A DNA stretch of 57,768 bases from Candidatus Binatia bacterium (GTDB lineage Bacteria; Desulfobacterota; Binatia; Bin18). Numbering within the stretch: the stretch's first letter is position 1; every line of letters starts with the position of its first letter. Below, in pieces: positions 23,307-32,324 of the stretch. Under the pieces are notes generated by a model that was given only the letters and a program-made list of their open reading frames with translations, made no database searches and was not told the origin of the DNA. The stretch lies in contig JAJDZM010000099.1 in the NCBI GenBank assembly GCA_022824615.1, positions 1-57,768 on the forward strand, in the 5' to 3' direction. The translations under genes and the position numbers were made by a program.

Positions 23307-25979
23307 ATGAGCAAGCTGAAGTGGTGGCAGCCCTCTCTTCTCGTAAGTGTATTCACCTTGACCGGCGCATTTGCAGTCGGAGCGCAAGAAGCGGAGCCGC
23401 AAGAGCCGGCTGGAGGGCAAGACATCGAGCAGGTCATAGACCTCGGAGACCTCAGGGTGGTCGGCTCCCGCGTGGCGGGTCGTTCGGCCCAGGATTCGCC
23501 GGTGCCGGTCGACGTCATTCAAGGGGAAGACTTGCAGACCTACGGTATTCGGGACATGGACTCACTGCTGTCCGCCACCGTCCCCTCCTATAACGTGAGC
23601 CAGGAGCCCATCAGCGACGAGGCCACCTTCGTCCGGCCGGCCACGCTACGCGGTCTGCCGCCGGACTCCACACTGGTACTGGTCAACGGCAAACGTCGCC
23701 ACCGTGGGTCGGTGATCAATTTCCTGGGTTCTCCGAACTCCAGAGGATCACAGGGGGCCGATATCTCCAACATCCCGTCCATTGCCTTGGAGAGCGTCGA
23801 GGTGCTACGCGATGGAGCGGCTGCCCAGTACGGATCGGACGCGATTGCCGGCGTGCTGAATTTCAAACTCAGGGAAGACACCGAGGGCCTGACGGTACAA
23901 ACCAGCTATGGTCAGAACTACCACGGCGACGGCGACAAGGTGAACGTGGCCGCCAACCTGGGCGTACCGCTGACCGAGAATGGCTTTGCCAACCTCAGCT
24001 TCGAGTTCAACAACGTGGACGAAACCAGCCGTAGCGTACAGCGCAGCGATGCCCGAGGCTTGATTGAGGCCGGCAACATGGATGTGCGTCGGCCCGCGGC
24101 GCAGATCTGGGGAGCGCCCGAGATTCAGTACGACTACAAATTCTTCGGCAACCTGGGCTTGGACCTGGAGGAGATCAACAGCCGCATCTATGCCTTCGGT
24201 AACTATGCGGAGCGCAAGGTCGAGGGCGGTTTCTACTTCCGTAATCCCAATACGCGCAACGGGGTGTTCCGCGGTCCCGGCGACCTTCACAAAATTATCG
24301 ACATCGGAGACGGTTTCGACCCGAGGCCCATCTCGGAGGGCGGAGATTTGCTCGAAAACGGATTATCCAGCCGCTGCCCTGAAGTGCCGAAGCACCCGGC
24401 GGCCGATTACTCGAACGTGTCGCTGCCCGACCATTGCGCCATGTTCAACACCCAGTTTCCGGGCGGCTTCACTCCGCGCTTCGGCGGCTATGTGCGCGAC
24501 TGGAGCATCGCCTTTGGCTTGCGCGGGACGCTGGAGGATCTGGAGGGCGCCTATGCGCTGCTCGACGGCTGGTCCTACGACGTCAGCGCCTACTTCGGCG
24601 AGAACAGTGTTGACTATTTCATGCTCAACACGATCAACCCGCAACTCCTGGCGGTCAACCGGGTCGTTCCGACGGAATACCGGCCCGGCGGTGTGAGCCA
24701 GACTGAGAAGACGTTCAACCTGGACATTTCCAAGCCATTTGATGTCGGTCTCTTCTACTCCGACCTGAATATGGCCTTTGGCTTCGAGTACCACATCGAA
24801 GAGTACGAAGTGGAACTCGGCGGGGAAACCTCTTGGTACGTGGCCCCCGGAAACCGGCTGACGGCGCAGGGCCTCGGCGTCGGCTCGAACGGGTTCACCG
24901 GATTCGGCCCCAACATCATCGGCGATCATCAGCGGAATAACTATGCCCTCTACATGGACCTGGAAGCTGAGGTGATTAAAAATGTGACCCTTGGCGTGGC
25001 CGGACGGTATGAGAACTTTGACAAGCCGATCGGCGAGTCCGTCAACGGGAAGGTGTCAGCCAGATGGCAACTCCTGGAAATGCTGGCCATGCGCGGTGCG
25101 GTCAGCTCGGGTTTTCGCGCCCCAACACCCGGCCAGGCCAATGTGAACAAAATCACCACGTCCTTTGACGCCGAGCTTGGCGGGCTGATAGACGACGCCA
25201 CCTTTCCTGCCCACCACCCGGCTTCGGCTTTCTTCGGCGCCAGCGATTTGACCCCGGAAAAATCCGTCAACTACTCGGCGGGCATTGTCTTCAACGTGGC
25301 CGATGTCGATGTCACCGTCGACTACTACCGTATCAAGATGCAGGACCGCATCGTCCGCAGCAGCCGATTTAATGTTGCGGAAGAACTCGCCAAGCGGGGC
25401 ATCACCCGGGCGGAATTCGACGCCGCGGTCGGGCCGAATCAGATCTCGGTGCTCCGCTTCTATACCAACGACTTCGACACCACCACCCAGGGCGTTGATG
25501 TGGTAGCGACCTATCCGTTGCAATCGGTTGCCGGCTTCACCCAATTCACGCTTGTTGCGAACTGGAACAAGACCGAGGTGGACAGCCGGACTCCGGAGTT
25601 CATCAGTGATAAGCTGGTACGACAAATCGAAGAGGGCCTGCCGCAGTTCCGCTTCTCGCTGACGGCCGATCACAACTGGGGGCCGTGGCGCTTCCTGTCC
25701 CGTCTGTACTACTACGACCGCTTCCGCGACTACCCGACCGATAGCAGCTTCGGCTTTAATGCTGGCGAGCGCTTTCTGATGGATATGGAACTCTCGTACA
25801 CCTTCCTGAACCTGCCGTTCATGGAGGCGGCCACCTTTGCGGTCGGCGCGGAAAACATATTTGATCAGTATCCACGCAGGAACCCGAAAGCGACTGACGC
25901 CGGCCTGAAATACCCGGAAACCTCGCCCTACGGCTTCAACGGCGGGTTCTACTACCTGCGGGCCGGGTTCGAGTTCTAG
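23307..25979 (+). CDS. TonB-dependent outer-membrane receptor, paralogue 1
   Basis: An 890-residue receptor: signal peptide to GAQEAEP, TonB-box-like DLRVVGSR, plug domain about 55-190 (VPVDVIQGEDLQTYGIRDMD, LRGLPPDSTLVLVNGKRRHR, LRDGAAAQYGSDAIAGVLNF) and a 22-strand barrel ending in LRAGFEF with a terminal Phe. A cysteine pair (SSRCPEVP ... LPDHCAMF), conserved in all three paralogues, may form an extracellular disulfide. Compared with the other two it has an insert of about 15 residues before the first Cys. The substrate is unknown; the position inside a hopanoid locus does not by itself identify it. Confidence 0.93.
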   Translation: MSKLKWWQPSLLVSVFTLTGAFAVGAQEAEPQEPAGGQDIEQVIDLGDLRVVGSRVAGRSAQDSPVPVDVIQGEDLQTYGIRDMDSLLSATVPSYNVSQEPISDEATFVRPATLRGLPPDSTLVLVNGKRRHRGSVINFLGSPNSRGSQGADISNIPSIALESVEVLRDGAAAQYGSDAIAGVLNFKLREDTEGLTVQTSYGQNYHGDGDKVNVAANLGVPLTENGFANLSFEFNNVDETSRSVQRSDARGLIEAGNMDVRRPAAQIWGAPEIQYDYKFFGNLGLDLEEINSRIYAFGNYAERKVEGGFYFRNPNTRNGVFRGPGDLHKIIDIGDGFDPRPISEGGDLLENGLSSRCPEVPKHPAADYSNVSLPDHCAMFNTQFPGGFTPRFGGYVRDWSIAFGLRGTLEDLEGAYALLDGWSYDVSAYFGENSVDYFMLNTINPQLLAVNRVVPTEYRPGGVSQTEKTFNLDISKPFDVGLFYSDLNMAFGFEYHIEEYEVELGGETSWYVAPGNRLTAQGLGVGSNGFTGFGPNIIGDHQRNNYALYMDLEAEVIKNVTLGVAGRYENFDKPIGESVNGKVSARWQLLEMLAMRGAVSSGFRAPTPGQANVNKITTSFDAELGGLIDDATFPAHHPASAFFGASDLTPEKSVNYSAGIVFNVADVDVTVDYYRIKMQDRIVRSSRFNVAEELAKRGITRAEFDAAVGPNQISVLRFYTNDFDTTTQGVDVVATYPLQSVAGFTQFTLVANWNKTEVDSRTPEFISDKLVRQIEEGLPQFRFSLTADHNWGPWRFLSRLYYYDRFRDYPTDSSFGFNAGERFLMDMELSYTFLNLPFMEAATFAVGAENIFDQYPRRNPKATDAGLKYPETSPYGFNGGFYYLRAGFEF

Positions 25980-26064
25980 GGCGTGTGAGGCATTCCGGTA
26001 CATGGCCACTACCATCTCAACTCTGACTGCAATTCCGAGAGCCGACACCTACTCTGGAGGACAT

Positions 26065-26739
26065 ATGGCCGTGACCCGTCTCACAAAGGCCGAACAATCG
26101 GTAAAAACCCGCCGGGCCCTGCTGGACGCGGCGCGGGCCTCCCTTACCGTCAAGGGCTATGCGGAGACCTCGACTGAGGAGGTTGTGCGCCGGTCCAGGA
26201 GGACGCGCGGGGCGCTGTATTATCACTTCCGCGATAAGTCGGCCTTGTTTGAAGCGGTTTATGATGAAGTCCGGGGCGAGTATCTGGCAGCGCTCCGGGC
26301 CGATGTGGAGACAGCGCAGGGCGACGCCTGGCAGCGGCTGATGACGGGGGTTGAACAGTTTCTGGACCGGCTGTTGGACCCGAGTGTGCGGCGCATTGTC
26401 TATATCGATGGCCCGGCCGTGCTGGATTTGTCCAGCGAGCAACGCCGGGCGCCGGCCATCGCCTTGTTACGGGGGATATTTGAGCCGTTGATGGAGGCGG
26501 GTGTTATTGAGCGGCTACCGCTTGACGCGCTGCTGCGACAACTCTGGGCGCTGTTCTTTCAGGCGGCGGTGGATATCGCCCATGCAGAGGAGGGCGGTTT
26601 GGACCTGCACGATCGGCTCGTCGTCCTGCGGCGCATCCTGCACGGATTGCGGCCGGCGGGCGCTGATGGGGCAGGACCGCGGGATAAGCGTGTGCCGCCA
26701 AAGAGACCTGGCAAGGGCGGGCGAGAGGCTGACTTTTAG
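26065..26739 (+). CDS. TetR-family transcriptional regulator
   Basis: A 224-residue repressor-type protein. The N-terminal helix-turn-helix is typical: RRALLDAARASLTVKGYAET, STEEVVRRSRRTRGALYYHF and RDKSALFEAVYDEV. The ligand domain is helical and not diagnostic. The start at 26065 follows TCTGGAGGACAT; a longer frame from 26002 has no ribosome site. It sits between receptor genes 1 and 2 in the same orientation, so it probably controls these receptors, the hopanoid genes, or both. The C-terminal tail is basic (PPKRPGKGGREADF). Its stop overlaps the 3' end of a small gene on the other strand. Confidence 0.9.
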   Translation: MAVTRLTKAEQSVKTRRALLDAARASLTVKGYAETSTEEVVRRSRRTRGALYYHFRDKSALFEAVYDEVRGEYLAALRADVETAQGDAWQRLMTGVEQFLDRLLDPSVRRIVYIDGPAVLDLSSEQRRAPAIALLRGIFEPLMEAGVIERLPLDALLRQLWALFFQAAVDIAHAEEGGLDLHDRLVVLRRILHGLRPAGADGAGPRDKRVPPKRPGKGGREADF

Positions 26740-26915
26740 ACCGAGTGTTCTAAGAGGCATTCAATCCCCGCGCCCATCCGGTCCAGGGCTTGCCCTAGCA
26801 GGGTCATCTGTGTTGTTCGGCCATCATTGCTCTTGCGCCTCTCGTTAATACCCCAGAGAATCGTACCAAGCAGGGCTCCGTATATCGCAATAGACAGCCA
26901 TTCAAAGAGCATCAT
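26736..26915 (-). CDS. Small single-span membrane protein (59 aa)
   Basis: A 59-residue frame in the tetR-receptor 2 gap, on the opposite strand to both. It starts MMLFEWLSIAIYGALLGTIL (one transmembrane helix), then a charged segment NERRKSNDGRTTQ and an amphipathic end LGQALDRMGAGIECLLEHSV. GAGGAG lies about 11 nt before the first ATG. The composition looks like a real membrane peptide rather than chance, but I recognise no family. The two genes are convergent and their stops overlap. Confidence 0.55.
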   Translation of the reverse strand: MMLFEWLSIAIYGALLGTILWGINERRKSNDGRTTQMTLLGQALDRMGAGIECLLEHSV

Positions 26916-27027
26916 ACGCCCGTTACTCCTCTGTGCCGGACTGCGTAAACGAGCGGAGCCGGTGGACCCCTGTCAACTCTCGTCTTTTCTCGGGACGAGC
27001 AAGCATCCGTTATCGGAAAGAGCAGTG

Positions 27028-29616
27028 ATGAAGAAATCGAGGACGTGGACACACTGCCTGCTGATTGTTCTGTTCCTCGGCCTGGGAGTTCCACCGGTTG
27101 GAGCCCAGAGCGGAGAGGCTCCACAGGAGGCACAGGCAGGGGTCGTCGCATTAGAAGGCGTCAAGGTGCTGGGCTCCCGTCATACCGCACGCTCAGCCCG
27201 AGACTCACTGGTGCCGGTAGACGTGATCCGGGGAGAAGACTTGCAGACCTACGGCATCCGGAACATGGACACGCTGCTGGCGGCGAGCGTACCGTCCTAC
27301 AACGTCAACCGACGGGCCGGAGACGCGGCCATGCTGGTCCGCCCGGCCAATCTGCGCGGGCTGCCGCCCGACTCCACGTTGGTGCTGGTCAACGGCAAGC
27401 GTCGGCACCGCGCCGCAGTGATTACCTTCCTGGGTAACGGCATTTCGGACGGCGCGCAGGGGGCGGACATTTCGGTGATTCCGGCTATCGCGCTCAAGCG
27501 GCTGGAAGTGTTGCGTGACGGTGCTTCGTCTCAGTACGGTTCCGACGCCATTGCCGGGGCGTTGAATTTCGTGCTGCGCGACGACTCCGAAGGGGCCATG
27601 CTGGAAACCCGCTGGGGCCAGAACTACCACGGCGATGGCGACAAGGTGAGTGTTGCCGGCAACCTCGGTTTGCCATTAACCTCGGCTGGCTTTGCCAACT
27701 TCAGCTTCGAGTTCATGAACGTTGACGAGACCGGTCGCAGCGTGCAGCGCAACGACGCGCGGGGGCTGATTGCTGCCGGCAACAATCAAGTCCGGCGGCC
27801 GGCGGCACAAATTTTCAGCACCCCGGAGGTGCAATACAACTATAAATTCTTCGGTAACCTGGGTCTCGACCTGAGTGATAGGCACAGTCTCTATGCGTTC
27901 GGGAACTATGCCGAACGCAAGGCCGAAGGCAACTTCTTTTTCCGCAACCCCAACACCCGGAGCGGGGTGTTCCGGGGCGACCCGCTTGAAGACGGCACGC
28001 CGACGATCCGGGTGGCCGACCTGTCCGACGATCTCAAAGGTTGTCCGGTGGTACCAGCCAACCCGGCCGCAGACTACACCAATGTGAATCTGCCGGCCCA
28101 CTGCTTTATTTTCAATCAGCGCTTTCCGGGTGGTTTTGCGCCGCGGTTCGGTGGCTCCATGCAGGACTGGAGCATCACCTTCGGCCAGCGCGGGGAACCG
28201 TCCGGCATGCTGGACGGCTGGCACTATGATATGAGTGCCAGTTTCGGTCGAAACAGCATTGATTTCTTCATGCACAACACCATCAACCCCCAACTCGCCC
28301 ACCGGCAAACCGCCATTCCGACCTCGTACAAACCCGGCAGTTATAGCGAGTTCGACAAGGTGTTCAATTTTGATATCTCCCGGCCGTTCGACCTGAGCCT
28401 CTTCTCTTCCGCGCTGAATTTCGCCTTTGGGCTGGAGTATCGCGAGGAAGAATTTTCAGCAAACGCCGGTGAGCCGAACTCCTGGAAAATCGAAGAAAAC
28501 CTAGCCCGCCAGGGTTTTGGCATCGGCTCCAACGGCTTTCCCGGCCTCAGCCCCACACATGCCGGTACGTTCAGTCGGGGCAGTTATGCCGGCTATCTCG
28601 ACCTGGAAGCCGAGGTGATCAAAAACCTGACCGTCGGCCTGGCCGGGCGGTACGAAACGTATGAAGGAATCGCGGATACCCTGGACGGCAAGGTCTCGGC
28701 CCGCTGGACCCCCCCCCTGTCAGGGGGGGGATGGGGGGGGTTGGCCGTGCGTGGCTCGGTCGGTTCCGGCTTTCGCGCCCCGACCGTAGGTCAAGCGAAC
28801 GTGCGCAATGTGACAACGTCGCTCATCAACGGCAGACTGGCGGATGAAGCCACCCTCTCCCCAACCGACCCGATTGCGCGCCAGAAGGGCGGCAAGGAGC
28901 TGGAGCCGGAAAAATCCATCAACTATTCCGTGGGCACGGTCTTCAGTCTGGGCAAGCTGGACGTCACCCTCGACTATTACCGCATCAAGATGCAGAATCG
29001 TATCGGGTTGACGAAGACGCTGACACTGACCGAATCGGATATCGCGGCACTCCTGGCCCGAGGAGTCGCGGACGCGAGCAGTTTTACCGGGGTGCGCTAT
29101 TTTACCAACGACTTCGATACCACCACACAGGGTGTCGATCTCGTGGCGACCTATCCGCTGGAGACGTTCGCCGGCAGCACGCTGTTCACCTTTGTGGGAA
29201 ACTGGAACAATACCAAGGTTGACAGCCGCAATCCGGCCATTATTGACGATGGGCGCGTGCGGCAGTTGGAAGACAATCTGCCGGAGTTCCGTTTTTCACT
29301 CACCAGTGACCATACCTATGGGCCGTGGCGGCTCCTGACCCGGCTGCATTTCTACGACGGATTTTATGCGGCCCATCTGGGGGACTTGCCCATACAGGCG
29401 GGCGAACGCTGGCTCGTGGATACGGAACTCTCGTACACCTTCAGGAACCTGCCGGTCATGGGGGTGCTGACCCTCGCGTTCGGCGCCGAGAACCTGTTCG
29501 ATCAGTACCCGGTCAGAAATCCGTACGCACGCCTCGCCGGCGCCAAATATCCGGCATCGTCGCCTTACGGATTCAACGGCGGCTTCTATTATCTGCGGGC
29601 CGGCTTCGAGTTTTAA
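27028..29616 (+). CDS. TonB-dependent outer-membrane receptor, paralogue 2
   Basis: An 863-residue receptor from the same family as its two neighbours: signal peptide to VGAQSGE, TonB-box-like GVKVLGSR, plug (VPVDVIRGEDLQTYGIRNMD, LRGLPPDSTLVLVNGKRRHR, SQYGSDAIAGALNF), and a barrel ending LRAGFEF. The start at MKKSRTW is chosen because the signal peptide begins there, although the frame is open from 26827. A run of C and G bases at 28709-28740 adds TPPLSGGGWGG where the paralogues have QLLEMLA or QLLDALA, an in-frame insertion in the barrel. Loops differ strongly from paralogues 1 and 3, suggesting a different ligand. Confidence 0.92.
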   Translation: MKKSRTWTHCLLIVLFLGLGVPPVGAQSGEAPQEAQAGVVALEGVKVLGSRHTARSARDSLVPVDVIRGEDLQTYGIRNMDTLLAASVPSYNVNRRAGDAAMLVRPANLRGLPPDSTLVLVNGKRRHRAAVITFLGNGISDGAQGADISVIPAIALKRLEVLRDGASSQYGSDAIAGALNFVLRDDSEGAMLETRWGQNYHGDGDKVSVAGNLGLPLTSAGFANFSFEFMNVDETGRSVQRNDARGLIAAGNNQVRRPAAQIFSTPEVQYNYKFFGNLGLDLSDRHSLYAFGNYAERKAEGNFFFRNPNTRSGVFRGDPLEDGTPTIRVADLSDDLKGCPVVPANPAADYTNVNLPAHCFIFNQRFPGGFAPRFGGSMQDWSITFGQRGEPSGMLDGWHYDMSASFGRNSIDFFMHNTINPQLAHRQTAIPTSYKPGSYSEFDKVFNFDISRPFDLSLFSSALNFAFGLEYREEEFSANAGEPNSWKIEENLARQGFGIGSNGFPGLSPTHAGTFSRGSYAGYLDLEAEVIKNLTVGLAGRYETYEGIADTLDGKVSARWTPPLSGGGWGGLAVRGSVGSGFRAPTVGQANVRNVTTSLINGRLADEATLSPTDPIARQKGGKELEPEKSINYSVGTVFSLGKLDVTLDYYRIKMQNRIGLTKTLTLTESDIAALLARGVADASSFTGVRYFTNDFDTTTQGVDLVATYPLETFAGSTLFTFVGNWNNTKVDSRNPAIIDDGRVRQLEDNLPEFRFSLTSDHTYGPWRLLTRLHFYDGFYAAHLGDLPIQAGERWLVDTELSYTFRNLPVMGVLTLAFGAENLFDQYPVRNPYARLAGAKYPASSPYGFNGGFYYLRAGFEF
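28709..28730. repeat. C-run/G-run hairpin inserted in receptor 2
   Basis: Nine C, TGTCA, eight G, then AT and eight more G (to 28740). It forms an 8-bp G-C stem with a five-base loop and translates as PPLSGGGWGG. The two paralogues lack it at the aligned site, so it is an insertion that kept the frame. Confidence 0.8.
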
Positions 29617-29705
29617 GGATGGGGACGGGGGCTTTTTCTGGAAAAAAAGACAGCAATTTGTCAGGCTGGAGGGGCTGATTCAAACACACCGAGAGGAGGC
29701 CGGAG

Positions 29706-32324
29706 ATGCCGGGGATGAAGATCAAGCGGTGGAGATGCGGGATATTGGCAGGGCTCCTGGTCCTGATGAGCGCACTGACGGTCGTAGCTCAAGAGGCCAG
29801 CCAGCCAGAGCCAGCCGCCGCCCAAGATACCGAACCACAGGAGTCGGTCGTAGGGCTCGACGAGATCCAGGTGATCGGCTCCCGCGTGGCGGACCGCTCA
29901 GCCCAGGACTCGCCAGTGCCGGTGGACATCATTCAGGGCGAGGATTTGCAGACCTACGGCATCCGGGACATGGACGCATTGCTGTCCGCCACTGTGCCGT
30001 CCTATAACGTCAACCAGCATCCCATCAGCGGCGACGCTACCTTCGTGCGACCGGCCAATCTGCGCGGGATGCCGCCCGACTCCACGCTGGTGCTCATCAA
30101 CGGCAAACGTCGCCACCGTGCTGCGGTCATTGCCTTCTCCGCGGACGGCAGCAATCGCGGGACGCAGGGCGCCGACCTGTCCGTCATCCCGACCATCGCG
30201 CTGGAGCGGGTCGAAGTCCTGCGCGACGGCGCCGCAGCCCAGTACGGCTCGGACGCCATCGCCGGGATTCTGAACTTCAAGCTGAAGGAGGCGTCCGAGG
30301 GCCTGTCGCTCCACACCAGTTGGGGCCAGACCTACCACGGGGACGGGGACAAGGTGCAGGTGGCCGCCAACCTGGGCCTGCCGCTGACCGACAACGGTTT
30401 TGCCAACTTCAGCTTCGAGTTTCTGAACGCCGACGAAACCAGCCGCAGCGTACAGCGCAGGGATGCACAAGGACTGATTGAGGCCGGCAATGCGCAGGTG
30501 CGCCGCCCTGCGGCCCAGGTCTGGGGGGCGCCTGAAATCCAGTACGACTACAAGTTCTTCGGTAACCTCGGCCTGGACCTGGAGGCGCTCAATGCCCGGC
30601 TGTACGCCTTTGGCAACTATGCGGAGCGTAAGGTGGAGGGCGGCTTCTTTTTCCGTAACCCCAACACGCGTGGGGGTATCTTCAGAGGCGACCCGCTTGA
30701 AGATGGCACGCCTACAGTCCGGGCAGCCGACCTGTCCGGCACCGGCCTCGGCTGTCCTGCTGTGCCCACCAACCCGGCAGCCGACTACACCAGCATGCAT
30801 CTGCCCGATCACTGCTTCCTCTTCAATGAGCGTTTTCCGGGCGGTTTCACGCCTCGTTTTGGCGGGTACCTCCAGGACTGGAGCATCGCCTTTGGCATGC
30901 GCGGGGAGATGGCGAGTGCCTCGGTCCTGCTCGACGGCTGGTCGTACGACGCCAGCGCCAGCTTCGGCTACAACAGCGTGGATTTCTTCATACACAACAC
31001 CATCAACCCGCAGTTGGCCGCCCTGCGCACCGCCATCCCCACGAAATACCGACCCGGTGGAAACGCGCAGTTTGAGCGGACCTTCAACCTGGATATTGCC
31101 AGGCCCCTGGATATCGGCCTCTTCCACTCTCCGCTGAACGTGGCCTTCGGATTTGAGCATCACATGGAGGAGTTCGAACAGAAAGTTGGGGAAGCGCAGG
31201 CCTGGTTCATCGATAAAAACCTGAGAAATCAGGGCTTCAGCATCGGCTCCAACGGGTTTGCGGGCTACCCGCCGCAGTCGGCCGGCGTGTTCGAACGCAA
31301 CAACTATGCGCTGTATCTGGACCTGGAAGCTGAAGTCATACAGTCTCTCAGCCTCGGCCTGGCCGGACGGTATGAAAACTTCGACAGCGCAATAGGAGAA
31401 TCGCTCAACGGCAAGGCTTCGGTCCGCTGGCAACTGCTGGACGCTCTAGCCCTGCGCGGTTCGGTCGGTTCGGGCTTCCGCGCCCCAACACCGGGACAGG
31501 CGAACATTCGGAAAATCAACTCGCAGTTTACCACCGCAGGTCTGGTCGACCAAGGCATTTTCCCCTCGCGTCACCCGGTCGCGGCCTTCTTCGGAGGCCG
31601 GCCATTAAAGTCGGAAAAATCAGTCAACTATTCCGTCGGCAGCGTGTTCAACGCAGGCGACTTCAGCCTGACCGTCGACTATTATCGGATCAAAATTCAG
31701 GACCGCATCGGACTGACCCAGGATTTCAGAGTCACGGCCGCGCAGCGGGCGGCCTTCAACCGCCTCGCTCCCGACGCGAGTACCCTCACCTCGGTGCGCT
31801 ACTTCACCAATGCGTTTGACACAACCGCGCAAGGGCTCGACATTGTGGCGACCTATCCGCTGGAGACGTGGGCTGGCAATACCGTGTTCACCTTCGTCGG
31901 CAACTGGAACAACTTGCACCTGGACAGCCGCGAGCTGCACGTCATCAATGACAAGCAGGTACGTCAGATGGAGGATGGTTTGCCGGAATTCCGTTTTTCG
32001 CTGACCGCCGATCACGTCTCCGGGCCGTGGCGGTTCCTGACCCGCGTGTATTTCTACGACGAATTTTTTGAAGCCCACGCCAACACGGACACTCGCTTCC
32101 TGACCGCGGGTGAGCGCTGGCTGATGGATGTCGAAGCCTCGTACACCCTGCTGACGCTGCCCTTCACCCAGGCAGTGATTCTTGCGGTGGGTGCGGAAAA
32201 CGTGTTCGACACCTACCCGCGCAGAAATCCGTACGCGCGTGACCTGGGCGCGAAGTACCCGGAATCCTCACCCTATGGCTTCAACGGCGGTTTCTACTAT
32301 GCGCGTGCCGGCTTTGAGTTCTAG
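29706..32324 (+). CDS. TonB-dependent outer-membrane receptor, paralogue 3
   Basis: An 872-residue receptor: signal peptide to VVAQEAS, TonB-box-like EIQVIGSR, plug (VPVDIIQGEDLQTYGIRDMD, LRGMPPDSTLVLINGKRRHR, AAQYGSDAIAGILNF) and a barrel ending ARAGFEF. It keeps the conserved Cys pair (GLGCPAVP ... LPDHCFLF). It looks nearer to paralogue 1 in the plug and in much of the barrel (ALYLDLEAEVIQ, RYENFD) and to paralogue 2 around FRGDPLEDGTPT, which may reflect gene conversion. GAGGAGGCCGGAG precedes the ATG. The stop overlaps the convergent hpnL stop by 4 nt. Confidence 0.92.
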   Translation: MPGMKIKRWRCGILAGLLVLMSALTVVAQEASQPEPAAAQDTEPQESVVGLDEIQVIGSRVADRSAQDSPVPVDIIQGEDLQTYGIRDMDALLSATVPSYNVNQHPISGDATFVRPANLRGMPPDSTLVLINGKRRHRAAVIAFSADGSNRGTQGADLSVIPTIALERVEVLRDGAAAQYGSDAIAGILNFKLKEASEGLSLHTSWGQTYHGDGDKVQVAANLGLPLTDNGFANFSFEFLNADETSRSVQRRDAQGLIEAGNAQVRRPAAQVWGAPEIQYDYKFFGNLGLDLEALNARLYAFGNYAERKVEGGFFFRNPNTRGGIFRGDPLEDGTPTVRAADLSGTGLGCPAVPTNPAADYTSMHLPDHCFLFNERFPGGFTPRFGGYLQDWSIAFGMRGEMASASVLLDGWSYDASASFGYNSVDFFIHNTINPQLAALRTAIPTKYRPGGNAQFERTFNLDIARPLDIGLFHSPLNVAFGFEHHMEEFEQKVGEAQAWFIDKNLRNQGFSIGSNGFAGYPPQSAGVFERNNYALYLDLEAEVIQSLSLGLAGRYENFDSAIGESLNGKASVRWQLLDALALRGSVGSGFRAPTPGQANIRKINSQFTTAGLVDQGIFPSRHPVAAFFGGRPLKSEKSVNYSVGSVFNAGDFSLTVDYYRIKIQDRIGLTQDFRVTAAQRAAFNRLAPDASTLTSVRYFTNAFDTTAQGLDIVATYPLETWAGNTVFTFVGNWNNLHLDSRELHVINDKQVRQMEDGLPEFRFSLTADHVSGPWRFLTRVYFYDEFFEAHANTDTRFLTAGERWLMDVEASYTLLTLPFTQAVILAVGAENVFDTYPRRNPYARDLGAKYPESSPYGFNGGFYYARAGFEF

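Noticed and set aside
26827-27027. N-terminal extension of TonB receptor 2
   Set aside because: The signal peptide, which must be at the N terminus, begins at 27028; the upstream region is antisense to the small membrane-protein gene.
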